This document shows positions 60,985 through 64,000 of a stretch of DNA of 64,000 nucleotides, in pieces; position 1 is the first letter of the stretch, and each line of letters starts with the position of its first letter. The translations under genes and the position numbers were made by a program. The DNA is from Neckera pumila (Eukaryota; Streptophyta; Bryopsida; Hypnales; Neckeraceae): the NCBI GenBank assembly GCA_963969595.1, contig OZ018416.1:8386065-8450064 (forward strand). The letters run 5' to 3'. The notes beneath the pieces were generated by a model. It did not search any database. It was not told the origin of the DNA and worked only from the letters and a program-made list of their open reading frames with translations.

Positions 60985-62442
60985 ATGGGCGTTTCCGAGA
61001 TGAAATCTGCCGCAGGTGCCTGCCAAGTCGTCACCCGCGACCTCCGTCGCCAACCCTTGATGCACCAAGTTTCTGTCTACGACAGCCGCCGCCGTAACAC
61101 GAACGCCTACTACCCGGACTTCGCCTACCGCGTGGACGTGAAACGCAAGTGCCTCCAAGTCCTCTCCGTCGTCGGCCCAACCAAGTGCGTCCAAGGCCAA
61201 CAGATCGAGAGCGCTTCCTGTTTCGACCGTTTAAAAAAAGAAGGCGATGCCCTCTGCATCGAAGAGTACGGCAAGCGCTTAGGCTACGTGTATTCAACCT
61301 CCTCTTCGACTTTCTTCACCGCCATCTTCGAGTGCAACTTCGGGGAGGATGTGAAATGGGTGAACCCTTTGCCCTTCGACACGGGCGCCGAGGATCTCGT
61401 CATGTCGCTCGCTCGTCACGCGTCCGAGTGGATCGCGTTTTTCCAACGCAATATCTCGAAGCTCCACTCAAGCAACTCAGACCACACACGGCTGTCGTTA
61501 GTTTTGCAGCTCGATATGATCAACTGCGAGACGTGGAAGCACGCGAGCAAGATGCCAATGGAAGTGAGGTTCCAAGGGACAGAGTATGCGAATCAAGGCG
61601 CTTCCAAGAAGCAGAAAGGCGTGCGGTATCGTCACGATAGGGGCAAGTGGGTGGCGGAGTTTAACCCACCTGGGAAGAAGAACAACAAAATTTCGTTGGG
61701 GGAGTATGATAACGCGCTGGAAGCTGCGCGCGCGGCGGACGCGGGGATGTACTGTTATGGATCCAAGCGGGGCTCCTATAACTTTGATGATAGTCAACGG
61801 TTTCTGCAAGAAGCGCCAAGGCCGGTAAGTGACGATAAGGAAGCCATTCGCAAATGGGCGAGAGATTTCGCCAGATTGACATCTTCCAAAAACACGGAGT
61901 CCATGCCTGTGACATCTTCGGCTTCGAGCTGGAGCGATGTTAGCGGAGCATCGAGATGTCTCACGTATGAGAATACTGATGCCACGGGGATGCTACAGCA
62001 CAGCAACTCTTCGATCTCGGTGTCGAATGTTCCATCTTTCACATCGAGTTATGCTCTGGACTACAATCCGAATGTTATGGAGTATAACTCGGATTCAAGC
62101 TCCGCGTTGTCGTTCAGCTTGGATGATGTGACGGAGATGTTGAACGGCAGCAGGGATATCACGAGCCGAGAGATTCCTGTTTCAATTGAGGATTTTGAAC
62201 AGGGAGTGGAGATGCCTGCACAGATGCCTGCACAGATCAATTCAAGTCCGCCTCAAGATTCCATGGGTTTTCCTGACGACAGTTTGTTCCGGAGTGAAGG
62301 ACTGGATCAATTCTTTTGCCCTTCGCCATTGCCGGGGAGTAACAGCAATAGCCGGACGGCTTCTGATGATCTGTTCCAGTGCTTCTTGTCATGTTACCCG
62401 GCTTCTTCAAGCCCGGGGAGCATTCAACTGATCAGTCGGTAA
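60985..62442 (+). CDS. AP2/ERF-domain transcription factor with a distinctive N-terminal region
   Basis: Intronless, 485 residues, ATG at 60985. A single divergent AP2/ERF DNA-binding domain lies at about residues 211-270: KGVRYRHDRGKWVAEF, then KISLGEYDNALEAARAADAG and GSKRGSYNF. These match the GVR..GKWVAEI, LG.F.T.EEAARA.D and G....NF positions of the family. Differences include Ile-Ser where most ERF proteins have VW before LG, and Tyr-Arg-His within the first strand. Residues 1-190 form a conserved-looking folded region of unknown type (VVGPTKCVQGQQIESASCF, YVYSTSSSTFFTAIFECNF). The C-terminal 185 residues are rich in Ser, Asp and Met with MPAQMPAQ repeated, as in activation regions. Nuclear action is inferred. 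It does not fit the plant CBF/DREB, ERF, RAV (no B3) or double-AP2 classes by length or layout. GC content is well above the flanks, and the leader is long. Confidence 0.92.
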   Translation: MGVSEMKSAAGACQVVTRDLRRQPLMHQVSVYDSRRRNTNAYYPDFAYRVDVKRKCLQVLSVVGPTKCVQGQQIESASCFDRLKKEGDALCIEEYGKRLGYVYSTSSSTFFTAIFECNFGEDVKWVNPLPFDTGAEDLVMSLARHASEWIAFFQRNISKLHSSNSDHTRLSLVLQLDMINCETWKHASKMPMEVRFQGTEYANQGASKKQKGVRYRHDRGKWVAEFNPPGKKNNKISLGEYDNALEAARAADAGMYCYGSKRGSYNFDDSQRFLQEAPRPVSDDKEAIRKWARDFARLTSSKNTESMPVTSSASSWSDVSGASRCLTYENTDATGMLQHSNSSISVSNVPSFTSSYALDYNPNVMEYNSDSSSALSFSLDDVTEMLNGSRDITSREIPVSIEDFEQGVEMPAQMPAQINSSPPQDSMGFPDDSLFRSEGLDQFFCPSPLPGSNSNSRTASDDLFQCFLSCYPASSSPGSIQLISR

Positions 62443-64000
62443 CTGGAATGGAAGAGTAGAGTGTGTTTGGTAGATTTTTAGGTTTCCCCGGCATTGCATC
62501 TGTTGTGTGAGTCATCTTGGGATGACCACCATTGAGAAGATTATAGATCTGAGTGAGTTTTGTACATATTAGGGAGGTGGAATCCCTCATCATCACACCC
62601 CAAGTGGAGCCACGAAGATGTAAACCTTGAAGAAGCGGCTGCTGTCTGTCTGCTTCGACGAGGGACCATCCAAGGTGTGTTTTTACATGTCTGTTTATTA
62701 TTACCTGGGAGCAACACTTCTGGGGTTGAATTGTTTTCTCTTGATCCAACGAGTTTTTAAGTAATACAGGCGACTGATGCAATTGGAAGAGTTGCAATTC
62801 AGGTTGCTGCTTTGTTGTAAATTTTGAAATTATAGTACGAAGTCATCTGTTGACATTCAACGAGGGAAGGAAACGCTTGGCGAAGTGGCCGTTGTGCTCT
62901 TCTTCTGTACTTCTGTTGGTTGTTGGCTCTGGGCCCTTGAGGAGGAGGCCAAATTGCTACAACACAAACTATCAATTGAGAAAGTTTGGGTTGGATTCTT
63001 ATGTACACTCATCATTCTCGAATTACACATTCCCTGTTTATCTTGAGAATTTGTCATGTTGTGTACACAATTCATCTCATTGGACCACCTTTTGAATGCA
63101 TTTTGATGCCCATTGTTTCCCATGGCATGGCATTATAAAAGGTTGAGTATACAGTAGTTGTTGATCTTGAAAAGTGAGGCCAAATTTGGACATGGAATAA
63201 ACCACATCTACAGCGCAGCTAGACTATGATATGCCCTACAGATCCTCTTCTAGTTACAGTTATGTCTTGTGCACCCAATTGGGTGTTTGAACCTACTGTA
63301 GTTTATTGTGAGTAATCTCTGATACTTTTTTACAAAATGAAGAAGCGATCTTCGGTAGGATTTTGTTCCAAAATGAATGCACTATTTTACATCCTAGTCT
63401 ACTTGGGTTTTTTTAGTTTTAGTTTTTAGTTTTTAGTTTTCTTTTGTTTTTTTGACACAAATAAAGAGAACAGTCTACGTGGTTTCACAAGTCCAATTGG
63501 GTGAATCTATTTTAGAGCTGCATTCTTATGAAAAGAGCCAGTAAAGCCCCGTGAAGTGGAGCTGCTTGCTTTCGCTTTACTAATGAAAAGGACACACCCT
63601 TGATCATAGAAGGTAGATCAGCCCTATTACCTCCTGGATTTGCAATCTGGGTATCTTGTGCAATGTGCTTATTGTTGCCTGTATTTTTTCAGAGAAATAA
63701 TTAGTTGTGTGGTCTTTAAATGCAAGTGGAATCATATTCATTTGATAAAAATTGAAATTGATATGAATTTTCACACATTTGGTGCAAAAATATAAAATTG
63801 TTAGTAGGTGGGGGTCATGACCATCTTTAAAAGGTTCAAGATTAGTGACCCAACTCCCTAACGTTATTTGGTGAGTGTTTTGAAAGCATCAGTTTTAACA
63901 TTCTAACTTAAAAGCACCTCTTCTATTGCCTGAAGCTACAACTTATTTTGAAGCATTTGTTTACAACTAAGACTATTTGAACTAACATCTAATGAAATAC
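62443..64000. other. 3-prime flank of the AP2 gene and intergenic DNA
   Basis: Probable 3-prime untranslated sequence follows the stop at 62440-62442. A ttttagttt repeat lies at 63413-63440. Open frames up to 121 codons on the minus strand near 62432-62797 show no family. No further gene recognised to the window end. Confidence 0.5.

Noticed and set aside
60697..61200. Minus-strand frame of 167 codons overlapping the AP2 start
   Set aside because: It is antisense to the leader and first exon of the AP2 gene, with Thr/Lys-rich low-complexity composition and no family.
61149..61915. Further long frames on both strands within the AP2 gene
   Set aside because: They are shadow frames of a GC-rich coding region; only the 60985-62442 frame carries the AP2 domain.

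Overview
This is nuclear DNA from a green plant (streptophyte). The evidence is an intact plant-type U2 snRNA gene, a plant mitochondrial-type pyruvate dehydrogenase kinase with GT-AG introns, a plastid-targeted Iojap/RsfS protein split into five exons, and an AP2/ERF-domain transcription factor. Only about 6 kb of 64 kb is in recognisable intact genes. The rest is AT-rich and built from layers of DNA transposons, so the genome is probably large and repeat-rich. The style of the AP2 protein and of an F-box pseudogene suggests a non-seed plant or charophyte, but that is a weak inference.

Layout. 1-3400: unassigned, fairly GC-balanced DNA carrying a recurring GCTGCCAGCYGATATC-like motif. 3690-6110: a large decayed inverted repeat enclosing a young hairpin with perfect 83-bp arms. 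6.1-12.4 kb: AT-rich transposon debris. 12.4-21.1 kb: a gene graveyard with an FKBP pseudogene, two unidentified coding remnants and an F-box pseudogene that was split by a 3.85-kb CACTA element (3-bp target duplication intact). A hAT MITE with an 8-bp target duplication sits in a TA-rich tract at 15.0-15.2 kb. 21.1-25.3 kb: more transposons and one LTR-like end with a primer-binding site. 25.3-27.5 kb: a 1.1-kb tandem duplication holding a possible small spliced gene. 27.5-36.2 kb: MITEs of at least four families. 36.6-39.3 kb: Iojap/RsfS gene. 39.6-42.0 kb: transposon debris. 42-47.2 kb: pyruvate dehydrogenase kinase and its leader. 47.7 kb: U2 snRNA. 48.8-60.1 kb: transposons, a cluster of very short recent tandem duplications, a 0.5-kb inverted repeat and a four-unit satellite. 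61.0-62.4 kb: intronless AP2 gene.

The four intact genes look functionally independent, as expected in a plant nuclear genome: PDK regulates entry of carbon into the mitochondrial TCA cycle, Iojap/RsfS is a plastid ribosome factor, U2 serves the spliceosome and the AP2 protein is a candidate regulator. The most notable repeat feature is a family of at least nine partial or complete copies that begin and end in TTAA followed by a CCCTAAAG-like terminal repeat. This is the architecture of piggyBac-type non-autonomous elements, which are unusual for plants. No transposase gene of any class was recognised in the window.
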